DNA of 6,800 nucleotides from Anaerolineae bacterium. GTDB lineage: Bacteria > Chloroflexota > Anaerolineae > B4-G1 > SLSP01. The translations under genes and the position numbers were made by a program. This document shows positions 1-6,789 of the stretch, one piece after another. The stretch is from positions 1-6,800 of the forward strand of contig JAFGNI010000588.1 in assembly GCA_016927095.1 (NCBI GenBank). Reading direction: 5' to 3'. The notes under the pieces were generated by a model. It was not told where the DNA came from. It did no database searches and saw only the letters and a list, made by a program, of their open reading frames with translations. The first letter of the stretch is position 1. Every line of letters begins with the position of its first letter.

Positions 1-2
1 AG

Positions 3-653
3 ATCCAGCCTTATCGCGAGCTTGACCCATGCGTGGAGATCGTGCCCGCCTTTCACATCATCGTCACCGTGGCCGACGCCAACCCCGGCGAGGACGGCGA
101 CTACAACCACCGCATGGCGCACGAGGACGTCCAGGTGTGGATAGATAGCGTGGCGGCGGTGGGCGGCATATCGGTGCTGGATATACAGATCGCCCGCAGC
201 ACGGCGGATATAGAGCTGGCATACGTCGAGCCCCTGCTGCGGCAGACGGGCGTCCACCTGGCGGTCGATCCCGAGTTCATCGTCGGGGAAGGCGAGGTCC
301 CCGGCACCCACCTGGGCACCATCGACGGGGAGACAATCAACACTATCCAGGCGTGGCTGAACACCGTCGCCGAAGAGACCGGCGAGAACAAGATGCTCGT
401 GATTCACCAGTTCGACGACCGCATGGCATCGAACAAAGAAATTATCCAAGACTACCCAATGGTCGACCTGGTGTGGGACGCAGACGGCTTTGGCGGGCCA
501 GGAGCCAAGGTGGGGGACTATCAGCAATACCGGGGCGAGGGCGGTTTCGAATACGGCGGCTTCAAGATATTCTATAACTACGACAGCCCGGTCTTGACGC
601 CGGGACAGGTCATGTCTCTCAGCCCACCCCCGGCGTACATTATCTACCAATGA
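3..653 (+). CDS. Conserved protein of unknown function, probable exported barrel-like domain (5' partial)
   Basis: The reading frame is open to the left edge of the window. The first possible start is a GTG at 33, but it has no Shine-Dalgarno sequence in front of it, and the codons before it (IQPYRELDPC) read like protein, so I treat the gene as 5'-truncated. The visible ~217 residues alternate hydrophobic strands and helices as in a TIM-type barrel: a strand IVPAFHIIVTVA near the start, then LDIQIARS, then LAVDPEF (258-278), then MLVIHQFDDRM (393-425), then DLVWDADGFGG (465-497), and a final strand FKIFYNYD. From memory, the pattern LAVDPE, PGxxLGxI, VIHQF and DGFGG matches a family of actinobacterial and Chloroflexota secreted or lipoprotein-type proteins of unknown function. 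The acidic residues in DPE and DGFG could be catalytic, as in glycoside hydrolase-like barrels, but this is inference. The signal peptide, if any, lies outside the window. The gene ends with TGA 65 bp from the end of the convergent A2M gene. No enzymatic function is assigned. Confidence 0.8.
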   Translation: MQPYRELDPCVEIVPAFHIIVTVADANPGEDGDYNHRMAHEDVQVWIDSVAAVGGISVLDIQIARSTADIELAYVEPLLRQTGVHLAVDPEFIVGEGEVPGTHLGTIDGETINTIQAWLNTVAEETGENKMLVIHQFDDRMASNKEIIQDYPMVDLVWDADGFGGPGAKVGDYQQYRGEGGFEYGGFKIFYNYDSPVLTPGQVMSLSPPPAYIIYQ

Positions 654-724
654 CACGTGATGCGTGAAACGTGACAACCAGCATCACGGATCACGCATCA
701 CGTTCTACGCCTTACGTTTCACTC
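651..724. repeat. Intergenic heptamer tandem repeat (CGTGA / TCACG units, 7-bp period)
   Basis: The gap between the two genes is made almost wholly of 7-bp units. On the left are cacgtga (654-660), tgcgtga (661-667) and aacgtga (668-674). After a 9-nt spacer the same unit appears inverted: atcacgg (683-689), atcacgc (690-696), atcacgt (697-703), then decaying copies tctacgc (704-710), cttacgt (711-717) and ttcactc (718-724). The TGA stop of the left gene (651-653) and the TGA stop of the A2M gene (719-721 on the complement) both fall on the TGA/TCA position of the repeat register. Heptamer tandem repeats between genes are known in some bacteria, for example the short tandemly repeated repetitive sequences of cyanobacteria. 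Whether this one is genome-wide in its host cannot be seen here. Confidence 0.75.
655..703. terminator. Large imperfect hairpin between convergent genes; possible bidirectional terminator
   Basis: The arms 655-674 and 684-703 are reverse complements at 18 of 20 positions. The stem has 13 perfect base pairs (655-667 with 691-703), a 2x2 internal loop (668-669 opposite 689-690), then 5 base pairs (670-674 with 684-688), closed by a 9-nt loop (caaccagca). Its place between two converging stop codons suits a shared terminator or an mRNA 3'-end stabiliser. Neither side has a run of T after the stem, so it is not a textbook intrinsic terminator. The hairpin is directly visible; the terminator role is inferred from position. 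Confidence 0.45.
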
Positions 725-3700
725 GTCCAGCGCTTCAACAATCGTAAACACCCCCCCATCACTCCGCCCGAACACCTCCGGGAAGTACATCTCGTAGGCG
801 TGGGTGGGGATCACGCGGTACTCGCCTGCCAGGCTGGCGCGGATGAGGTAGGTGTACTCGTACGTGCCGCGCGGCAGGTAGGTGGCGAACAGCACCGCCT
901 TCTCATCGCGTATCTCGGTGTGGCTGAACCACCACCAGCCGTAGTACCCACCCCACGGGCTGACCCGGTCGGTGCGTGTCAGCGTGGGCTCCTCGCCCAC
1001 CACGCTCGTCGTCTTCAGGCTCTGATCGACCCCCTCGGCCCCGGCGGGGAAGGGGTCCTCCACCACCACGTAGTGCGCGTCGTTGGGGGTGATGATGGTC
1101 AGCTTGACGCGGATCACGTCGCCCACCTGCGCCTGGGAGATCATCGGGCACTTTTCCTCTTCAGGGTCGCAGTCAGAGAGCGTGTACTGCCGGCTGACGA
1201 TGATGCCCCGGTTGAGGGCGGTCACCTCCTCGACCGGCTTGTAGGTGCGCAGGTACATACTGTAGTACAGCACGCCGTCCCCATACCTTTCCCCCTCGGG
1301 CGCCGAGCGCTCGACGACCACGCGGTTGGCCTGGTCAGACAAAAGCTCGGCCACCGCGATCTGCAGCTTGACCGACTCGTCGATGTTTTTGCGGGCCACG
1401 CTGCCCTCGCCCAAGGTTTCGCCGTTGACCACCACCTGCCAGTCGTACGCGCCCTCCAGCTCGCCGGTAGCCACCATCCAGTCGGTCAGGGCAATGAGCG
1501 ACCAGGCGGTCTCCTGCGTGGTGTCCCAGTAGCCATCCTTGCGGACGGCCATCAGCCAGCGCACGGCGTTGGGCGCCAGCGCGTGACCGGAATTGAGCCG
1601 CGACAGCGCCGCCAGCACGATGGCGGTAGAGCGCGTGTCGGTGTTCATGGCATAGTAGTCGGGCTGCGCCTCCTCCCAGTGGGCGCCGGTGGCGCTGACG
1701 ATGGCTTCGCCGGTGATGTCAGAAAGCAGCGTATCCACGTTCTTCTGATAGTCCTCGCCCAGCAGTCCAAAGCCCATCGCCAGATAGGCCTTGCCGAAGG
1801 TATCCAGCATGTCGCGCTTTTCGAATAGGGTCACCATGCGCGAGGTATCCGGCCTCTCGGCCTCGGCCAGCACGTAGAGAATAAAGGCGCGCCGGTTGGC
1901 TTCCCAGTGCTGCTTCACGTCGCGCGTGTCCTGCAAGCTGCCCTTGAGATAGTTCGCCGCCTGCCGCACAACCTCCTCGTCGACCGTGAACCCGGCCCGC
2001 TGCGCCTCGATCAGCCCCAGCATGACGTAGGCGGTCAGGTACGGGTTAGAGTCGTCGTTGAGCCACCAGCCCCAGCCGCCGTCATAGCGCTGCCGGTGGT
2101 AGAGCCGCTGCAGGCCCACGCTGACCTGCCCCGGCAGCTTTGTCGCCAGGTCGGGCCGGTCGAGCCCCAGCTCTTTGTACGCCCGGTAGGTGACCACGTT
2201 GGGCAGGAAGCGACTCACCGTCTGCTCGGTACACTCGTAGGGATAATGCTCCAGGTAATCGAGCCCGTCGATCATCCCCGCCGCCAGCGACGGTTCGACC
2301 TGCACCGCTAGCTCTCCCTGGGTGGGGTCAAAGCTGGGCGGCAGGGCCACCGCCTCCAGCCGCTCCCCATCCGACTTGATGACACCGGAGGTGGCGACCA
2401 CCTCGGGCGTGCTGTAGCGATAGACCGGCAGGGGGATCTCGACGGCGTCGGCATACAGACTCGACTTGGCCCCAAACAGAAGCTTGACCTCCGAAACGTC
2501 CTCCACCACCACTGGCCACTCGACTTTTACTTTGTCGCCTGCCGGGATAACAACTTGCTCACTTGCAGACTTGCCCACTTGCAGCCCATCGGCCTCAAAG
2601 GACACCGTCACCTCCAGGTCGTCCTCCGTGTTGTTGTGCACTACCGCCGCCAGCAGCGCCTCGTCGCCGACAATGAAGAAACGCGGGGCCACGGGCCGCA
2701 CCAGCAGGTCCTTGGTGCTCACGACGTCCACCTGCGACTCGCCCACCAACGTCTCGGCGGTGACGCCCCAGGCGCTCATGCGCCAGGTGGTGAGGTTATC
2801 CGGCAGGTCGGCACTGACTTGGGCCTTGCCGTCCTCGCCGGTGGTGACGACGGCGTCCCAGTAGGCAGTGTCGCGAAAGTCCTTGCGCACGGGACCGAAC
2901 TCCTCTCCGCCGCCGCCACCGCCCATGCCCTTGACTTCCTCGCCCACCTCCAGGGAGATGCGGTCGATAGAGAGCACCAAGCTGCTGGCCGTATCCACGC
3001 CGATGCCACGCTCGCGCCAGAAGTGGCTGACGATGTCCGGCTGCCGGCGGTCGGCCAGCGTCAGCACCGCCAGATCGACCAGGCTGAGGGCCAGCTCGGC
3101 CTGGACCGGCTTCCCGGCGCTATCGGTGACCTGGATATCGTAGGACACCTCGTCGCCCGGGCCATAGTGCTCGTCAGGCCCCTTGTCCGGCGTCATCTCG
3201 ATGGTCAGCTCCTTCTCGGTCGTCTCGATGGAAAGCCGCGCGTAGCCCACCTTGAAGCTGGGATACGGGTTGCTCTCGTCCACGCCCTTGACGATGACCA
3301 CGGAGACGTAGACGTTGGGGATCATCTCCTCGGTGATGGGAATCTGCAGTTGCTCCGAGTTGGTCTCCAGCGTCTCCACCCAGTAGTCGTAGACGCTGCC
3401 CCGCTCGATGGTGACCAGCGCCTGGACCTCCCCCTGATACGTGTGGGGGATGAGGATGGTGGCCGTGTCGCCGACCTGGTACTGGCGTTTGTCGGTGACC
3501 AGGTCGATGCGGTCGTTGTTGTCCATGCGCCAACTGACGTACGCGCGCCCGCTGACCCACATGTAGGTCGAGCTGCGCACCTCGTTCCGCCTCTCGTCCT
3601 GGCCGATGGCGGTGGCCTTGTAGACGCCGCCCTTCTCCGGCACAAAGCTGGCGCTGGCCTTGCCCTTGGCGTCCGTCGTCGCCGTCGTGGTATAGACGGG

Positions 3701-6700
3701 CGTATCCTCGACAACGCTCTCCCAGTAGTAGCGCCCGTCCTCGGCCTGCTTTCTGACGCTGTACCAGTTGTGCTCGGAAAAGACGACCGTCAGCTCCTTA
3801 TTGGGCGCAGGCTCGCTGGCCCAATCGACGGTGATGACGTTGACGCCGACGTCATCCCCAACCCGGCCGACGTACCGCTCCGGCTGGAGTCCGATGTAGT
3901 ACGTCCCCTTGTGCACCAGCGCCTCGGTGCGGTTGGAGACCTCCTGGTCGTTGATGTCGGTGACGGTCACCTCCAGCGTAAAGCGCTGGCTGTTGACCTT
4001 TTCGGCAATGTCGGCATCGACGCTGAAGGTGAAGCGACCCTCCGCGTCGGTCACTCCCTCTCCCTCGGTGATCAGCTCGCCGTAGGAGCTGCGCTGCCCA
4101 TACCAATCCCACCACGAGCTATAGTCGGCATCGGTGAAATCCCACCACCCACCGCCGGTATAGTTAAAGTAGGTGTCGGCGGAGAGCATGGCGTACCGCA
4201 CCTTGGCGTCGGCGACGGCCCCGCCGAAGAAGTAGGTCGCCTGGGCGGTGGCGTTGATCTCGTCCCCCTGCACGTACTCCGCCGCGTCCGTCTGCACCTC
4301 CACCTGGAACTCGGGCACGCGGTACTCGGCCACCAGGAAGGAGGTGCCATAGTACGAGTCTTTGTAATTCACCTGCAGGGAGTAGCTGCCCAGCGAGGCC
4401 TCCTCGCCCAACTCCAGCTCGCCCTCCATCGTCCCCATGTCGCTGATGGGCAGCTCCTCGTTGTACACTTCCGTGGCCTGCGCGTCCCAGATCGTGACCT
4501 GAAGCTTGCCCTTCGGAGGCAAGGAGTAATGCGCGTCGTCGTCCCCGCGCAGGATGCCCTTAAAGTAAACCGTCTGGCCGGGTCGGTAGATGGGCCGCTC
4601 GGTGAAGAAGTAGGCAGTGTAGGGCTCCTCGTAATACGCCACAGGCAGGTCGAAATCCCAGGCCGAGATGCCGTTGCTCCATCCGGTGATGCCCGCGCAA
4701 AAGTCCTCGCCGGGGTTGTTCCGGTCGCCGGTAAAGACGTACACCGACTCCCAGCGATCCGTGCCGGTATACTCGCCCACAAAGACGCCATCCTGGTCCG
4801 TCGTGCCATCTGCCAGAACACGCCCGCTGCGCAGTGCTGTCACGTCCACGCCGGGCACCACGTCGCCGGAGCGCAGGTCGGTGACCCAGGCCAACACGCC
4901 GCTCATGCTCTTCTTCAGGGTCAGGCTATACCGGGAGACGATGAGGATCTGCTTGTGCAACTCTGGCGTAGAATAGGATCGCGCCTCGGGATAGATCGCG
5001 CTCGAAGGCGCGGATACCTCCAGATAGTAGATGCCCGGCTCCAAGAAGCCGCTTTCCGACAGACGGGTGCCATAGATGGCGCGTTTATCGAGCAGCGGTG
5101 CCACATCCATCGACCAACTGCGGACCAGGTTCCCCTCCTTGCCCCTGTACTCATCCCAATAGCTCCACTGCTCGTAGGCAGTGATAAAGTCTCCCGCGGA
5201 CATGCGGTAGAGGCCAAAATTCACCTGCCCCACGTTGCGTACGGTCACATAGGCCACGGTCTCCGAATAGGCGTTGTAGGTGCCGACCTTGCCCATCGTG
5301 TTCAGATAGGCCATCGGCCCCAGCGACTTGGTGTGCCAGCGGACGGTGACATCCTCCCCCAGCTCGTGCCCGTAGCGTCCCTGCACGTCGCCGCTGATGG
5401 TCACCGCGTAATCGGCGTTGGGCTGCACGGGGAAGGAGATGTTGAGGTCGGTGTTGCTATCCCACCAGTAGGTATAGACGTCCGTCACCGAGACGGGCGG
5501 GCTGATGAAGATCTTCCCGGCGAAGGAATCGGGGTCCATCGGGCTGGAGAAGCTGACCTGCAACCCGCTGTCGGGATCGACGTCATCGGCACCATCGGCT
5601 GGCGAGGTGTGGACGACGCTCGGGTAGGCAATGATATCGAAGGCGGCGCTGTACTTTTTGAAAGCGCCGGCGCCTCCCGTGGCCCCCTGTGCACCAGCAC
5701 CGATGGTCACCTGATACCGCGCACCAAAGGCGAGCGGCTCGCTGGGCGTAAAACCCACCGTCTCCACCCCGACGCGTTCCGGCCCTACTCCAGAATCCCA
5801 CGACCAACTGTAGGGCTCGTAGGTCTCCCGATCGGGCAGGATCAACCCCGCGTCATGCCACTCGAAGGTGCCCGCGACGGTCCCACCGGTGCGAACGCTC
5901 GCCAGCTCGAAGGCCGCCTCGACCGAGGCGCGGTCCATCTTTTGATTGAACGCCACATAGACCGTCGGCTCGGTGCTGACGTAGACGGTGCCCCGGTCGG
6001 GGTAGGTGGCGACGACGGCGGGCATGACGGTGGTAAACTCCCACGTAAAGTCCTCCTCCAGCACGCCGCCGGTAGTATCTTCCAGCCCTGCCGCGACGCG
6101 CGCCTCGTAGGTGGTGGCGGGCGCGAACCCCTCGGCGGGAGTAAAGACGTAGATCGAGGTGTTGACCCACTCCCCCGTGCCCTCCACCGGCGGATCAAAG
6201 GCCAGCGGCTGCGGCAGGGTATCCTGATTCTCGATGGCGACCAAAGGAACCACCGGGCGGTTGAACAGCACGGTGACCGTGCCATCGATGGCGACCTCCT
6301 CCGTGCCGTCGTCGGGATAGACAGAGGCCACCTCCAGGAAGCCGACGGTGGTAAAGCGATACTGGAACTCGTCCCTCAGCCGCTCCCCGTGCGCGCTGCG
6401 GGCCTCGTCCTCGATGGTGACGATGTACCGCTCAGCCCGGTCGAACCCCTTGCGCGGCTCGAACTGCACCACCCGGTCGGTGACCCAGTTAAAGTCGCCG
6501 CTCACCTTCGGCTCGATGGAGAAGGCATCCTCCACCGAGTCGGCGTCCATCGCCTGATCGAAGACGAACTGCACCGGCGCGTCGAGCTGCTGCTCCTCCC
6601 CCCGCCCGGGCGAGACGTAGACCACCTGCGGCGGCAGCGGCTCACCCTCCGGCGTCGCGGTCGGCGCCGGCGTCGGCTCGCCGGTGAACATCGCCGGCAG

Positions 6701-6775
6701 CGCGCACTGGCACGCCAAGCTAAAGACGGCGATGATGCTGATAATGGAAATGATTGTTTGGTTTTGGTGTTTCAT
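719..6775 (-). CDS. Bacterial alpha-2-macroglobulin family protein, thioester type, with four N-terminal Ig-like domains
   Basis: This 2018-residue protein should act outside the cytoplasmic membrane as a protease trap: cleavage of a bait segment exposes a Cys-Gln thioester that binds the attacker covalently. Domains, with rough residue positions: signal peptide 1-21; TP-rich linker 30-48; four Big_5/SbsA-like Ig domains at about 49-143, 144-250, 251-384 and 385-484, each opening with a motif like YVSPGRG or YPDDGT and carrying FDQAMD- or FNQKMD-like segments; macroglobulin domains from about 485, with the MG2 signature TERPIYRPGQTVYFKG at 725-740; MG3-MG5 to about 1075; MG6/bait region about 1086-1295, including a Gly-rich stretch at 1283-1290; the A2M signature (FRDTAYWDAVV, then LPDNLTTWRMSAWG) at 1300-1337; the thioester domain about 1495-1775 with CTEQ at 1515-1518 and helix repeats such as TTQETAWSLIAL; and a C-terminal receptor-binding-like domain about 1830-2018. 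E. coli YfhM has about 1650 residues, so the extra length fits the added Ig domains. The ATG at 6775 is supported by AGGAGG 8 nt upstream. No frameshift or internal stop is seen. The family call is very secure; the exact domain borders are estimates. Confidence 0.96.
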   Translation of the reverse strand: MKHQNQTIISIISIIAVFSLACQCALPAMFTGEPTPAPTATPEGEPLPPQVVYVSPGRGEEQQLDAPVQFVFDQAMDADSVEDAFSIEPKVSGDFNWVTDRVVQFEPRKGFDRAERYIVTIEDEARSAHGERLRDEFQYRFTTVGFLEVASVYPDDGTEEVAIDGTVTVLFNRPVVPLVAIENQDTLPQPLAFDPPVEGTGEWVNTSIYVFTPAEGFAPATTYEARVAAGLEDTTGGVLEEDFTWEFTTVMPAVVATYPDRGTVYVSTEPTVYVAFNQKMDRASVEAAFELASVRTGGTVAGTFEWHDAGLILPDRETYEPYSWSWDSGVGPERVGVETVGFTPSEPLAFGARYQVTIGAGAQGATGGAGAFKKYSAAFDIIAYPSVVHTSPADGADDVDPDSGLQVSFSSPMDPDSFAGKIFISPPVSVTDVYTYWWDSNTDLNISFPVQPNADYAVTISGDVQGRYGHELGEDVTVRWHTKSLGPMAYLNTMGKVGTYNAYSETVAYVTVRNVGQVNFGLYRMSAGDFITAYEQWSYWDEYRGKEGNLVRSWSMDVAPLLDKRAIYGTRLSESGFLEPGIYYLEVSAPSSAIYPEARSYSTPELHKQILIVSRYSLTLKKSMSGVLAWVTDLRSGDVVPGVDVTALRSGRVLADGTTDQDGVFVGEYTGTDRWESVYVFTGDRNNPGEDFCAGITGWSNGISAWDFDLPVAYYEEPYTAYFFTERPIYRPGQTVYFKGILRGDDDAHYSLPPKGKLQVTIWDAQATEVYNEELPISDMGTMEGELELGEEASLGSYSLQVNYKDSYYGTSFLVAEYRVPEFQVEVQTDAAEYVQGDEINATAQATYFFGGAVADAKVRYAMLSADTYFNYTGGGWWDFTDADYSSWWDWYGQRSSYGELITEGEGVTDAEGRFTFSVDADIAEKVNSQRFTLEVTVTDINDQEVSNRTEALVHKGTYYIGLQPERYVGRVGDDVGVNVITVDWASEPAPNKELTVVFSEHNWYSVRKQAEDGRYYWESVVEDTPVYTTTATTDAKGKASASFVPEKGGVYKATAIGQDERRNEVRSSTYMWVSGRAYVSWRMDNNDRIDLVTDKRQYQVGDTATILIPHTYQGEVQALVTIERGSVYDYWVETLETNSEQLQIPITEEMIPNVYVSVVIVKGVDESNPYPSFKVGYARLSIETTEKELTIEMTPDKGPDEHYGPGDEVSYDIQVTDSAGKPVQAELALSLVDLAVLTLADRRQPDIVSHFWRERGIGVDTASSLVLSIDRISLEVGEEVKGMGGGGGGEEFGPVRKDFRDTAYWDAVVTTGEDGKAQVSADLPDNLTTWRMSAWGVTAETLVGESQVDVVSTKDLLVRPVAPRFFIVGDEALLAAVVHNNTEDDLEVTVSFEADGLQVGKSASEQVVIPAGDKVKVEWPVVVEDVSEVKLLFGAKSSLYADAVEIPLPVYRYSTPEVVATSGVIKSDGERLEAVALPPSFDPTQGELAVQVEPSLAAGMIDGLDYLEHYPYECTEQTVSRFLPNVVTYRAYKELGLDRPDLATKLPGQVSVGLQRLYHRQRYDGGWGWWLNDDSNPYLTAYVMLGLIEAQRAGFTVDEEVVRQAANYLKGSLQDTRDVKQHWEANRRAFILYVLAEAERPDTSRMVTLFEKRDMLDTFGKAYLAMGFGLLGEDYQKNVDTLLSDITGEAIVSATGAHWEEAQPDYYAMNTDTRSTAIVLAALSRLNSGHALAPNAVRWLMAVRKDGYWDTTQETAWSLIALTDWMVATGELEGAYDWQVVVNGETLGEGSVARKNIDESVKLQIAVAELLSDQANRVVVERSAPEGERYGDGVLYYSMYLRTYKPVEEVTALNRGIIVSRQYTLSDCDPEEEKCPMISQAQVGDVIRVKLTIITPNDAHYVVVEDPFPAGAEGVDQSLKTTSVVGEEPTLTRTDRVSPWGGYYGWWWFSHTEIRDEKAVLFATYLPRGTYEYTYLIRASLAGEYRVIPTHAYEMYFPEVFGRSDGGVFTIVEALDE
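2222..2233 (-). other. Thioester motif of A2M (Cys1515-Thr-Glu-Gln1518)
   Basis: The four codons read Cys-Thr-Glu-Gln within the context HYPYECTEQTVSRF. In A2M and complement proteins the Cys thiol and the Gln side chain of CxEQ form the internal thioester that links covalently to proteases or surfaces. Both residues are intact, so this is predicted to be a thioester-competent A2M and not one of the bacterial paralogues that have lost the motif. A Gly/Trp-rich stretch (YDGGWGWW, 1564-1571) and toroid-type helices follow, as expected for the thioester domain. Confidence 0.93.
2553..2584. repeat. Octamer tandem repeat (ACTTGCNN x4) inside the A2M coding sequence
   Basis: Four copies of ACTTGC start at 2553, 2561, 2569 and 2577, with an exact 8-bp period (acttgctc, acttgcag, acttgccc, acttgcag). 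On the coding strand they encode about L1398-Q1407 (LQVGKSASEQ) in the domain after the A2M signature. Because 8 is not a multiple of 3, the unit is read in all three phases and the protein does not show a short repeat; only QV recurs 8 residues apart. Codons here (CAA, TCT, GCA, AGT, CAA, GTT, GTT) often end in A or T, unlike the mostly G/C-ending codons around them. This suggests a nucleotide-level repeat that has been absorbed into the gene. Confidence 0.7.
2876..2929 (-). other. Glycine-rich bait-like segment of the A2M protein
   Basis: Residues 1283-1300 run G-M, six glycines, E-E-F-G-P-V-R-K-D-F, and lead directly into the A2M signature domain. In A2M proteins a flexible bait segment lies in this interval between MG6 and MG7, where attacking proteases cut. 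The six-Gly run followed by acidic, hydrophobic and Arg-Lys residues gives a short flexible linker with cut sites of several specificities. That this stretch is the functional bait is inferred from position and composition; the preceding segment (about 1250-1282) may be part of it. Confidence 0.5.
6713..6775 (-). other. Signal peptide, probable lipoprotein type with atypical lipobox
   Basis: Residues 1-7 (MKHQNQT) form a weakly charged n-region, followed by a hydrophobic core (IISIISIIAVFSLA) and then Cys22. The cleavage context is F-S-L-A-C, with Ala at -1 and Leu at -2, but Ser at -3 where lipoproteins usually have Leu, Val or Ile. A second Cys at 24 is a poorer candidate because Gln precedes it. 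The TP-rich stretch that follows (GEPTPAPTATPEGEP) is a typical flexible tether between a membrane anchor and folded extracellular domains. Lipidation at Cys22 is likely but not certain; simple type I cleavage or an uncleaved N-terminal anchor are the alternatives. Confidence 0.7.
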
Positions 6776-6783
6776 TTTCGGGT

Positions 6784-6789
6784 CCTCCT
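6784..6789 (-). promoter_or_regulatory. Shine-Dalgarno sequence of the A2M gene
   Basis: The complement reads AGGAGG, followed by 8 nt (acccgaaa) and then the ATG at 6775. It is a full match to the anti-Shine-Dalgarno core at good spacing. It fixes the start codon and indicates efficient translation initiation. Only 25 bp upstream of the ATG are in the window, so no promoter can be assessed. Confidence 0.92.

Noticed and set aside
353..577. Small overlapping gene in another frame of the first CDS.
   Set aside because: Its translation is dominated by Arg as expected for an off-frame reading of GC-rich coding DNA, and it has no ribosome binding site.
33..653. GTG at 33 as the true start of the first gene.
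   Set aside because: No Shine-Dalgarno sequence precedes it, the frame stays open to the left edge, and the upstream codons read as plausible protein, so the gene most likely begins outside the window.
654..659. CACGTG palindrome as a transcription factor binding site.
   Set aside because: It is part of the heptamer array and lies just after a stop codon between convergent genes, where no promoter is expected.
651..724. CRISPR array or insertion-sequence terminal repeat.
   Set aside because: The units are only 7 bp with no spacers, and no transposase or cas gene is present.
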